58,917 nt of DNA from Hassallia byssoidea VB512170 (GTDB lineage Bacteria > Cyanobacteriota > Cyanobacteriia > Cyanobacteriales > Nostocaceae): NCBI RefSeq assembly GCF_000817785.2, contig NZ_JTCM02000034.1, forward strand, positions 1 through 58,917, written 5' to 3'. Numbering within the stretch: the stretch's first letter is position 1; each line of letters starts with the position of its first letter. The notes beneath the pieces were generated by a model. The model was not told the DNA's origin. It ran no database searches and saw only the letters and a list, made by a program, of their open reading frames with translations. Positions 1-6,153 of the stretch are shown piece after piece. A program made the position numbers and the translations under genes.

Positions 1-79
1 GGACAAAAATGGACAGCCTTCATCCGAAAATGTCGTGGGGGATCGAGGATCTAGTAAACAAGGCTGTCCATTTTTGTCT
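1..79. repeat. Palindromic element, copy 1 (19-bp stem, 39-nt loop)
   Basis: Bases 2-20 (GACAAAAATGGACAGCCTT) recur as their exact reverse complement at 60-78, leaving a 39-nt loop at 21-59. A second copy with nearly the same stem and also a 39-nt loop lies at 58184-58260, but the two loop sequences are not alike. The element ends where recognisable transposase coding sequence begins, so it probably inserted in, or recombined with, that gene. It resembles a REP/BIME-like or MITE-like hairpin. That it is mobile is inferred; the inverted repeat is seen directly. Confidence 0.85.
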
Positions 80-421
80 ATTGTTTGTGAAACCCTAGCT
101 TGTATTGTCCATGCGATCGGCGGTATCGAAGATCATATTCATCTAATAGTTTCGATTCCTCCGAGTTTATCCCTAGCTGATTTTGTCAAAAATATTAAAG
201 GTAGTAGCGCCCATCATGTGAATCATACTTTATCTACTTCTGCAAACAAATTTGCTTGTCTTGAGGGGTATGGTGTGTTTTCTCTCGGCGGTAAGCAACT
301 CGACACAGCCGTAACTTATGTTCAAAATCAGAAAGCGCATCATTTGAATGGAAGTGCGATCGCGTCATTAGAGCAAGAAACTAATCTTGATAATGCGCCA
401 CAATTGTGGTATGCCAAATAA
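80..421 (+). pseudogene. IS200-like Y1 transposase (REP-associated type), 5'-truncated
   Basis: The reading frame matches the C-terminal three quarters of the Y1/HUH single-strand transposase family (COG1943, Transposase IS200-like). The His-hydrophobic-His motif is visible in GGIEDHIHLIVS, followed by the family stretches FVKNIKGSSAHHVNH and YGVFSLGGKQLD, and a tyrosine in YVQNQKAHH that fits the catalytic position. The usual first 30-40 residues are missing; the frame instead runs back into the palindromic element at 1-79. An ATG at 35 could give a 128-residue product, but its first 15 codons are hairpin sequence. The two catalytic motifs survive, so the damage looks recent. Probably inactive; family assignment is firm. 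Confidence 0.8.
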
Positions 422-536
422 GCTAAACACGAGCCAGACAATAACCTTTGTGGGTGAGAGTTTTTCAAATCAACCATCACTTCCCAGTATCATAAATATT
501 AGAGACGTTTTGTAAATTAGTTGAAGAATTAGGACT

Positions 537-626
537 ATGGAGATTTTGACATTAGGCTGGGTTTCACTGTTGGTTGTGTTCACTTGGTCAATTGCAATGG
601 TAGTATGGGGTCGCAACGGACTGTAA
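537..626 (+). CDS. petN: Cytochrome b6f complex subunit PetN (subunit VIII)
   Basis: A 29-codon ORF encodes a single-span hydrophobic peptide beginning [20 protein letters not shown] and ending VVWGRNGL, the highly conserved PetN sequence. PetN is a one-helix subunit of the thylakoid cytochrome b6f complex, needed for its assembly and for electron flow between plastoquinol and plastocyanin or cytochrome c6. The length equals the family norm of 29 residues. AGGA lies five bases before the ATG. The small membrane protein at 634-792 follows after seven bases, so the two are probably cotranscribed. The gene is shorter than usual ORF cutoffs and easily missed. Confidence 0.95.
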   Translation: MEILTLGWVSLLVVFTWSIAMVVWGRNGL

Positions 627-633
627 GAAAATC

Positions 634-792
634 GTGGAAAGTCCATTCTTGAGCATTTTGGCTTTATCTGGTTTGGTGCTATTGTTGGCACTAACTGGCG
701 GTGTTGGTTATTTAACGGTTTCCGAATGGCGCGATCGCCGTTTGCGAGAACAAGAAAAACGCGAAACACGACGCACCCCCAAGCGACGCTAA
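634..792 (+). CDS. Small single-span membrane protein downstream of petN
   Basis: This 52-codon ORF starts with GTG and encodes MESPFLSILALSG, a hydrophobic segment rich in Leu, Val and Gly (about residues 5-29), and then a strongly basic tail with many Arg, Lys and Glu that ends TPKRR. The layout is one membrane helix plus a charged cytoplasmic or stromal-side tail. It lies seven bases after petN on the same strand. I recall similar short conserved hypothetical proteins next to petN in other cyanobacteria. No function is known to me; a role around the b6f complex is only suggested by position. The GTG start lacks a clear ribosome-binding site. Confidence 0.65.
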   Translation: MESPFLSILALSGLVLLLALTGGVGYLTVSEWRDRRLREQEKRETRRTPKRR

Positions 793-892
793 TTTATTAG
801 CGTTAAATATATGTTTTGAGGGACACGATAATTTCGTGTCCCTTAGCTTTTGTAATGGTAGGCGTTCACGTTGGCGAAGCCGGATAGTAGAG

Positions 893-915
893 AAGTGACT
901 CCGCAGGAGTATCGC
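893..915. repeat. Short hairpin repeat left of the DUF4351 gene
   Basis: AAGTGACTCC...GGAGTATCGC can form a small hairpin (ACTCC/GGAGT). A near copy (20 of 23 bases) lies at 1946-1968 on the other side of the gene at 978-1919, in the same orientation. It looks like a dispersed cyanobacterial repeat. Confidence 0.6.
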
Positions 916-977
916 ATCACACGCGAAATACCTTTAATACATCTGACATACGGGTAAATACGCATTTCAAAACGAGC

Positions 978-1919
978 ATGAACGAGCCAAATGCTAACTA
1001 TGATGAACCGTGGAAAGAAGCGATAAGCGATTATTTTCAGCCATTCTGTGGCTTCTTTTTCCCGCAAGTTCATGATTTAATAGACTGGAGCAAACCGCCA
1101 CAGTCACTTGATAAAGAATTACAACAAATCACCGCATCATCTGATGTCGGTTCGCGCTATGCTGATAAGTTATTTCAGGTTTGGCTGCGCGATAATCAAG
1201 AAGTATGGGTGTTAATTCATACTGAAGTGCAAAGTCAAGAAGAATCTGACTTTAGCAAACGGATGTATATTTATAATTACCGGGCGTTTGACCTTTACCA
1301 ACGACCCGTAATTAGTTTAGCCATTTTAGGCGATGAGCGTTTAAACTGGCGTCCCTCATCCTATGGTTATGCATTCGGTGGGTGTGAAGTTAATCTAAAA
1401 TTTCCCATCATCAAATTATTAGATTACGAACCCGCATGGGAAAATTTAGAACAAAGCGATAATCCTTTTGCCATCATAGTAATGGCACATTTGAAAACTA
1501 AATCTACCACAGGTAAACCTCAGGAAAGAGAACGTTGGAAATGGAATATTGTTCGCGGATTGTATGAGAAAGGTTATGAACGCGGAGAGATTATCAAACT
1601 CTTTCAGGTAATTGACAGAATGATGACATTACCGCGAGAGTTAGCACAAAGCTTTGAGCAAAGATTAAATCGTTACGAAGAGGAAAGAACTATGCCATTA
1701 CTGAGCAATATGGAATTAAGAGGAATGGAGAAGGGAACTAGACAAAATGCGCGGGAGTCGGTGATTATTGTTTTGCGATCGCGCTTCGGAGAAGTCCCTA
1801 CAGAATTAACAGAATCGATAAATAATATTGAGGATTTATCGTTATTAAAACAGCTTTTAGAAAGAGCCGTTACTGTTAGTTCGCTGGGAGAATTTCAGCA
1901 ATTTATAACGGTTGAGTAA
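978..1919 (+). CDS. Rpn-like PD-(D/E)XK transposase/nuclease-family protein with DUF4351 C-terminus
   Basis: A 313-residue protein. The N-terminal part (about 20-150) matches the Rpn/YhgA-like putative nuclease family: a DKLFQVWLRDNQEVWVLIHT block followed by EVQSQ, which fits the E-x-Q variant of the PD-(D/E)XK active site, then RMYIYNYRAFDLY. The C-terminal 55 residues (ESVIIVLRSRFGEVP onward) are a DUF4351 module, the usual cyanobacterial companion of this domain. Rpn proteins are thought to cut DNA and promote recombination; many copies are strain-variable. Here the gene is alone and flanked by short near-identical repeats, which fits an accessory or mobile origin. Start ATG 978 gives the typical MNEP... 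N terminus. Confidence 0.8.
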   Translation: MNEPNANYDEPWKEAISDYFQPFCGFFFPQVHDLIDWSKPPQSLDKELQQITASSDVGSRYADKLFQVWLRDNQEVWVLIHTEVQSQEESDFSKRMYIYNYRAFDLYQRPVISLAILGDERLNWRPSSYGYAFGGCEVNLKFPIIKLLDYEPAWENLEQSDNPFAIIVMAHLKTKSTTGKPQERERWKWNIVRGLYEKGYERGEIIKLFQVIDRMMTLPRELAQSFEQRLNRYEEERTMPLLSNMELRGMEKGTRQNARESVIIVLRSRFGEVPTELTESINNIEDLSLLKQLLERAVTVSSLGEFQQFITVE

Positions 1920-1945
1920 AGTATGTTTGGTGTTAGGCGATCGCA

Positions 1946-1968
1946 AAGTGACTCCTACGGAGTATCGC
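1946..1968. repeat. Short hairpin repeat right of the DUF4351 gene
   Basis: Direct near copy of 893-915, differing at three central bases that keep the ACTCC/GGAGT stem. A HIP1 octamer lies just upstream. Confidence 0.6.
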
Positions 1969-2010
1969 CTTTTTGAAATAAATTGGTAAGGCGATCGCAC
2001 ACGATAAACT

Positions 2011-2229
2011 TTAAGCCACCATTAAAACGGTCGGTTTTGGAAGTGCTTCACCGGTGGCTTCATAAGCCATTATCAGTGACTCCAATGCTTCAGCACCATT
2101 TGCAACAGCTGACTCATAGGTATCACCATGCGTCCGAAAAGGCTGTCCGGGGAAATCGGGAAATCCGACTAAGAAACAGTTGTCTTCATCAGACCATTGA
2201 ATCAGCATTTGATATTTAAATTTGCTCAT
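2011..2229 (-). CDS. hicB: HicB-family antitoxin
   Basis: A 72-residue protein with the HicB pattern: a beta-strand start (FKYQMLIQWSDEDNCFLVG), FPDFPG in the HicB position, then a helix (YESAVANGAEALESLIMAYEATG) and a proline-rich end (LPKPT). HicB binds and neutralises the HicA mRNA interferase and often represses its own operon. This short form lacks an obvious separate DNA-binding domain. It overlaps the end of the upstream hicA-like gene by 14 bases, as expected for a translationally coupled toxin-antitoxin pair. Confidence 0.85.
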   Translation of the reverse strand: MSKFKYQMLIQWSDEDNCFLVGFPDFPGQPFRTHGDTYESAVANGAEALESLIMAYEATGEALPKPTVLMVA

Positions 2230-2416
2230 CTTCCTGATTCCCCTGCTGTTTTTCTTCTACTTCTTGAATTGCTTGTTGAACGTCTTTCTCTTGATAGCGT
2301 TTAGCGTCTGAACTGTCTTTACCAGAAACCGTGAGTTTTCCCACATATAAAGGATGTATCCAGTTTGTATGACTTCCTTTACCTGGGATTTGTGTAAAAT
2401 TCGCTTGCCGTAACAT
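2216..2416 (-). CDS. hicA: HicA-family mRNA interferase toxin, N-terminus shortened
   Basis: A 66-residue frame carries the HicA catalytic signature GKGSHTNWIHP (active His in GSH) followed by GKLTVSGKD and KRYQEKDVQQAIQEVEEK. HicA toxins are double-stranded-RNA-binding-fold ribonucleases that cleave mRNA. Upstream of the first ATG the same frame still encodes YKIRELKQ, which matches the normal family N terminus, but contains no ATG, GTG or TTG before an in-frame stop immediately before it. The usual start has therefore been lost, leaving either a shortened product from ATG 2416 or a decayed toxin. The hicB partner overlaps its 3' end. Confidence 0.7.
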   Translation of the reverse strand: MLRQANFTQIPGKGSHTNWIHPLYVGKLTVSGKDSSDAKRYQEKDVQQAIQEVEEKQQGNQEDEQI

Positions 2417-2774
2417 TTGTTTGAGTTCCCTGATTTTATAAAGGCATTGTCAGGTGTAGACGCTTGGTAATCCCAGAATATCGTACTTAAGCAGCAAATC
2501 GGGGCGATGCTTTATGGGGAGTGTAACAAAAGGCTCGATACAAAACAAGCGAGTCACTTGGCGATCGCTTAATAGAGATTTTTTAGGCGATCGCTTAATT
2601 GATAATATTTACCTCGATCGGGAACCAATTCTTGATCTATTCGATACCATGCAAGCGTCGGGACTTTATTAGGAAACTAAAATAGCCATTCAAGCTAAAA
2701 TATAATATAACTACCAATCCTAAAACCAATTAATATCTACTCGTGTTATTAAACTATGTACTTGGAAGGTACTT
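2417..2774. other. Intergenic stretch with a repeated HIP1-rich motif
   Basis: No convincing gene. Positions 2561-2596 contain GCGATCGCTTAATAGAGA, then TTTTTTAGGCGATCGC; almost the same string recurs at 3641-3667 beyond the VapBC-like pair, so the two copies bracket that toxin-antitoxin locus. The rest is A+T-rich and holds the presumed promoter of the gene at 2775. Confidence 0.5.
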
Positions 2775-3098
2775 ATGAACAATAATCAACCTATCACAGC
2801 ACAATCATCAACTACACCCCGCGCTGATTTATTATTAGAGATTGAGCAAACTCCAGAAGAATATTTACCAGAATTACTGCAATTTGTACGTTTATTTCGT
2901 CAAAGTGTGACGATGAAGACATCATTAAATCACTGGCAAAATGCTATCAATGAAATTAATCATAGCGATCCCGTTAAACAACAAAAAAGGAAAAAAAACA
3001 TGAAAAAATTATTCGATTCATGGAATGAGTTAGATGAACAACAAGAACAACAAACAACTTTAGAAATTATTGAATCTATGAAAGGCATTTCTATTTAA
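2775..3098 (+). CDS. Putative antitoxin partner of a PIN-domain toxin
   Basis: A 107-residue hydrophilic protein with a central block EQTPEEYLPELLQFVRLFRQ seen in small cyanobacterial proteins that precede PIN-domain genes, then a Lys- and Glu/Gln-rich tail. No classic AbrB, Phd or ribbon-helix-helix motif is obvious. It lies six bases before the PIN gene on the same strand, the usual antitoxin-toxin order. Function is inferred mainly from this arrangement. The pair is very A+T-rich compared with housekeeping genes in this window, which fits horizontal gain. Confidence 0.55.
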   Translation: MNNNQPITAQSSTTPRADLLLEIEQTPEEYLPELLQFVRLFRQSVTMKTSLNHWQNAINEINHSDPVKQQKRKKNMKKLFDSWNELDEQQEQQTTLEIIESMKGISI

Positions 3099-3104
3099 AA
3101 TCGG

Positions 3105-3554
3105 ATGAGTAAGGTTATTATCTTAGATTCTGCACCTGTGGGATTAATTACTAATCCAAAAGCAACGCCTCTAGCTGTGCAATGTCAAGAATGGTTTTAT
3201 ATGCTCTTTGAGAGAGGATATTAAGTAATTTTTCCAGAAATTATAGATTATGAAATTAGACGGGAATTGTTAAGGGCAAATAAATTATCAGGAATTAGAA
3301 AACTTAATCAACTCAAGTCAGAAATTATCTATCTTCCTATTACAACAGAGGTGATGTTGAAAGCAGCAGAGTTATGGGCTGAAGTCAGAAATCAAGGTAA
3401 ATCTACAGCAGATAATAAAGCTTTAGATGGTGATGTAATTTTGGCATCTCAATCTATTTTAGTCCCTAATTATGGGCATGAGGTTATTATTGCCACAAGC
3501 AATAAAAAACATCTATCTATTTTTATTGATGCTAGAGAATGGCAAGAAATTTAG
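3105..3554 (+). pseudogene. PIN-domain toxin (VapC-like) interrupted by a nonsense codon
   Basis: From ATG 3105 the frame reads MSKVIILDSAPVGLITNPKA (first PIN acidic residue in LDSAP), continues through QEWFYMLFERGY and meets TAA at 3222-3224; after the stop it resumes in the same frame with VIFPEIIDYEIRRELLRANK (second acidic site) and later ALDGDVILASQ (third). One base change, for example CAA to TAA, explains the break; there is no frameshift. PIN toxins are Mg-dependent ribonucleases. The N-terminal piece alone lacks most of the active site, and the C-terminal piece could start only internally (for example TTG 3267). The intact antitoxin upstream suggests a module recently disarmed. Confidence 0.8.
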
Positions 3555-3757
3555 AAAATTAACCTAGTAATGCCTGGGTTGGGCTTTGCCTACGCTTTTT
3601 TGTCTCACGCAAAGGCGCAAAGACGCAAAGGAGGAAGAGGGCGATCGCTTAGAGATTTTTTAGGCGGTCACCTTTTTGAGAGAACTTGGCGCGTGCGATC
3701 GCTTTTCAATCTACTTATTTTATATTAGTATTGAATATTACTCTGGAGACAATCAAC
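3555..3757. other. Short noncoding stretch with dispersed repeat
   Basis: Contains a cyanobacterial dispersed repeat (CACGCAAAGGCGCAAAGACG, 3606-3625) and the second copy (3641-3667) of the HIP1-rich motif seen at 2561-2596. GGAG at 3745-3748 serves the GTG start of the next gene. Confidence 0.5.
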
Positions 3758-5047
3758 GTGAGCAAATCACAAGCAAATTGGAGTGCTGATGGAAGCCATA
3801 TTCCTGATATAAATCCTCATACCAAGGCCAAACATCAAATTCTCGAAACTTATCTTGAAAATCTTATTTACACACTTTATAGCAAAGGTAGACGTGGAGA
3901 AACAACGTTTACTTTTGTTGATGGATTTTGTGGAGGTGGTATGTATTGTGATCGGGATAATAAAAGTGAGTGGAAAGGCTCACCTCTTAGAATTATAGAA
4001 GCTATTCGCGCAGGCTATAAAAAATCAAAACGCGAATATGATTTAAATGTTAAATTTATTTTTATAGATAATAAGCGAGACCATTTAGCTTGCCTTAAAA
4101 ATTATTCCATGCCAAAGGCTGGTTTTGGCGAGTTAGTTAATGGGCAACCACATAAATTTAAAGGTGAAGTTGGAAATTTAGTAGAAGAATGTGAATTTAT
4201 CTGTGGCGAATTTGAGAACCTTGTAAATGAAGTTATATTCAAAATCGATCTTCGTAAAGGACACTCATTCTTTTTTTTAGACCCCTTTGGATGGACTGAC
4301 GTTTCAATGCAAAGTATTAGAAAAATTAATGATTTAAAACGAACCGAAATACTATATACATATATGATTGATTATATTAAAAGATTTGTTTGCGATCGGG
4401 ATGGAAAAGATAAGGATACATTTAACAGAATTCTAGATGCAGAAGAATACTATCAATTTGACAACTTTAATACTTTTGATAGAATTGGAGGTCAATGTTA
4501 TCTCAGAAATGAATCTATGAGATTATTTAGAGATAAAGGTAAAGCTAAATATGTATTTACTTTTTCAATGATTCCTAGAGGGGATGTTAGCGTTTTATAT
4601 TATTTAATGCATCTTTCTCAAAAGCTTACGGCTTTAGAAGTAATAAAAGAAAGTTTTTGGCAAGAAAATAACTTAGATTATCAATATTATTTTGAATTGT
4701 ATGGGCATGGGTTCAGAACAGCAGATTTTTATGAAGACAACCAACTGGAATTAAAATTTGATGTTACCCAAAATAGCGAATATTTCTGTTTGGAAAAATT
4801 AGATATACATTTAGGCAGAATTATACGTAACAATCAAGACGGAATTATTTTCCGTGAGCTTTGTCATCAAACTATGGAACGTAATCCAGCGAGTAAAGAA
4901 CATTATACAAATTATATAAATCTCCTTAGAAATGAAAAAGAAATAGAGATTTGGAGAAAAGGTGAAATTGTAAAAGGGCGTAAAGTTGATTTACGAAAAA
5001 GTGATATAATCAAATTAACTAAATATAAACAGCTTTCACTTTTTTAA
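3758..5047 (+). CDS. tcmP: Three-Cys-motif partner protein TcmP
   Basis: A protein of 429 residues from GTG 3758, chosen because GGAG lies ten bases upstream and homology begins there; the frame is open further upstream. The TcmP pattern is clear: HTKAKHQILETYLENL, then TFVDGFCGGGMY with GSPLRIIEA shortly after, FIFIDNKRDHLACL, and FFFLDPFGW. These blocks look like motifs I, II and IV of a Rossmann-fold methyltransferase, so a nucleic-acid-modifying role is plausible but unproven. The family is named for occurring beside three-Cys-motif (DUF5131/radical-SAM-like) proteins, and such a gene follows after 85 bases. Base composition is strongly A+T-rich with AAA/ATA codons, unlike the core genes nearby, which fits horizontal transfer. 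Confidence 0.85.
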   Translation: MSKSQANWSADGSHIPDINPHTKAKHQILETYLENLIYTLYSKGRRGETTFTFVDGFCGGGMYCDRDNKSEWKGSPLRIIEAIRAGYKKSKREYDLNVKFIFIDNKRDHLACLKNYSMPKAGFGELVNGQPHKFKGEVGNLVEECEFICGEFENLVNEVIFKIDLRKGHSFFFLDPFGWTDVSMQSIRKINDLKRTEILYTYMIDYIKRFVCDRDGKDKDTFNRILDAEEYYQFDNFNTFDRIGGQCYLRNESMRLFRDKGKAKYVFTFSMIPRGDVSVLYYLMHLSQKLTALEVIKESFWQENNLDYQYYFELYGHGFRTADFYEDNQLELKFDVTQNSEYFCLEKLDIHLGRIIRNNQDGIIFRELCHQTMERNPASKEHYTNYINLLRNEKEIEIWRKGEIVKGRKVDLRKSDIIKLTKYKQLSLF

Positions 5048-5132
5048 TTTTTATTATCATATCTTAATAACTAAACTAAGGATGTGAGGATTGTAATACT
5101 AATAATAAACTATATAAATAAAAGTGTGTGCT

Positions 5133-6098
5133 ATGTCTATTGTTAAAGGCGTTGAAAAAATTGTTAATCCTCTGCAACAGAGCGCTCTTAACAAAAAAGG
5201 GCTATGTGACTATGTGGTTAATGTAGCGTCAGGGTGTTTGCATGGATGTACATTCTGTTATGTACCCTCAACGCCTGCAATTAGGACAAAGCAAGCACAA
5301 TTGCATTCAAAAGGAGTAAGCGATCCTCAAATGGATTGGGGACAGTATTTATTTGTTAGAGAAGAGATACCTGAGCAACTAGAAAAAATCCTTAGTCGTA
5401 AAAGGACTTGGCGTGAAACACCACCAGGAAAAGGTGTAGTATTAGTCTGTTCTGGCACTGACCCGTATCAAACTAAACAGACTGCAAATGTTACGCGGGG
5501 TGTTGTTGAAGCTTTATCGAGATATAACAAAAAAGTCCGGATTCTTACTCGTGGTCTGTTATGGGTAAATGATATTGATATTCTTAATCGTACCAACGTG
5601 ATCGTTGGCATGAGTTTACCATACCTAAATGATGAACTCAGTCGCCAGATTGAACCTCAAGCTCCTCCTCCTTCACAACGTTATAAAGCAATGCTGACAG
5701 GTCATAAAGCTGGGTGTAGGATGTATGTTGCAGTTGCTCCTACTCCTCCGAATATGACTTTAGATGATTTCAAAAGACATTTAGAAAAAATAATGTGTAT
5801 CAATCCAGAAGTTATATTTTGGGAGCCTATTAATGCTCGCGGAAGTAATGGAAAACGTATGATAGCGGCAGGTTTGGATTTTACAGATTCTATAAGGCAT
5901 AAAAAGTCATGGGCAGAATGCTTTAAAAGGCAATGGAATGACATTGAAACAGCCGCAAGAGAGGTTGGATGTGAGGATCGGCTTCACATTTGGCCCGATC
6001 CTGAACTTAGAGGGTTTGTTGATGATGTCAAGCTAGATTATTGGTTGTACAAGCCAACAGTAGAAAAGTGGGATAGCTTAACACCCTCAAAAAAGTAG
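5133..6098 (+). CDS. Radical SAM (three-Cys-motif) protein, TcmP partner
   Basis: A 321-residue protein with a radical-SAM iron-sulfur motif at residues 35-42, C-x3-C-x2-C (CLHGCTFC), followed by a tyrosine. Further conserved-looking blocks are LVCSGTDPYQTKQ, VRILTRG, IVGMSLPYLND, YVAVAPTPPN and FWEPINARGSNG. It resembles the spore-photolyase-like and DUF5131 branch of the superfamily. It follows tcmP on the same strand and the two are a recurrent pair. The substrate is unknown; a nucleic acid or modified base would fit but is inference. ATG 5133 is taken as start; GTG 5124 is possible. The stop codon lies inside the palindrome at 6095-6122. Confidence 0.8.
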   Translation: MSIVKGVEKIVNPLQQSALNKKGLCDYVVNVASGCLHGCTFCYVPSTPAIRTKQAQLHSKGVSDPQMDWGQYLFVREEIPEQLEKILSRKRTWRETPPGKGVVLVCSGTDPYQTKQTANVTRGVVEALSRYNKKVRILTRGLLWVNDIDILNRTNVIVGMSLPYLNDELSRQIEPQAPPPSQRYKAMLTGHKAGCRMYVAVAPTPPNMTLDDFKRHLEKIMCINPEVIFWEPINARGSNGKRMIAAGLDFTDSIRHKKSWAECFKRQWNDIETAAREVGCEDRLHIWPDPELRGFVDDVKLDYWLYKPTVEKWDSLTPSKK

Positions 6099-6122
6099 AG
6101 ACGCGACCGGTCGCGTCTCTAC
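6095..6122. terminator. Perfect 28-bp palindrome between convergent genes
   Basis: GTAGAGACGCGACC is followed at once by its reverse complement with no loop base. It overlaps the stop codon of the radical-SAM gene and lies 32 bases from the end of pntB on the other strand. A related palindrome with the same GTAGAGACG outer arm lies at 51112-51141. It could terminate transcription in both directions, although there is no long T-run; it is probably a dispersed repeat used this way. Confidence 0.6.
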
Positions 6123-6153
6123 ACTCTGCGCTCTCTGCGCCTCTGCGGTTCGT

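Noticed and set aside
843-1073. A 76-residue minus-strand ORF overlapping the DUF4351 gene start
   Set aside because: It runs antisense through the repeat at 893-915 and into a well-supported gene.
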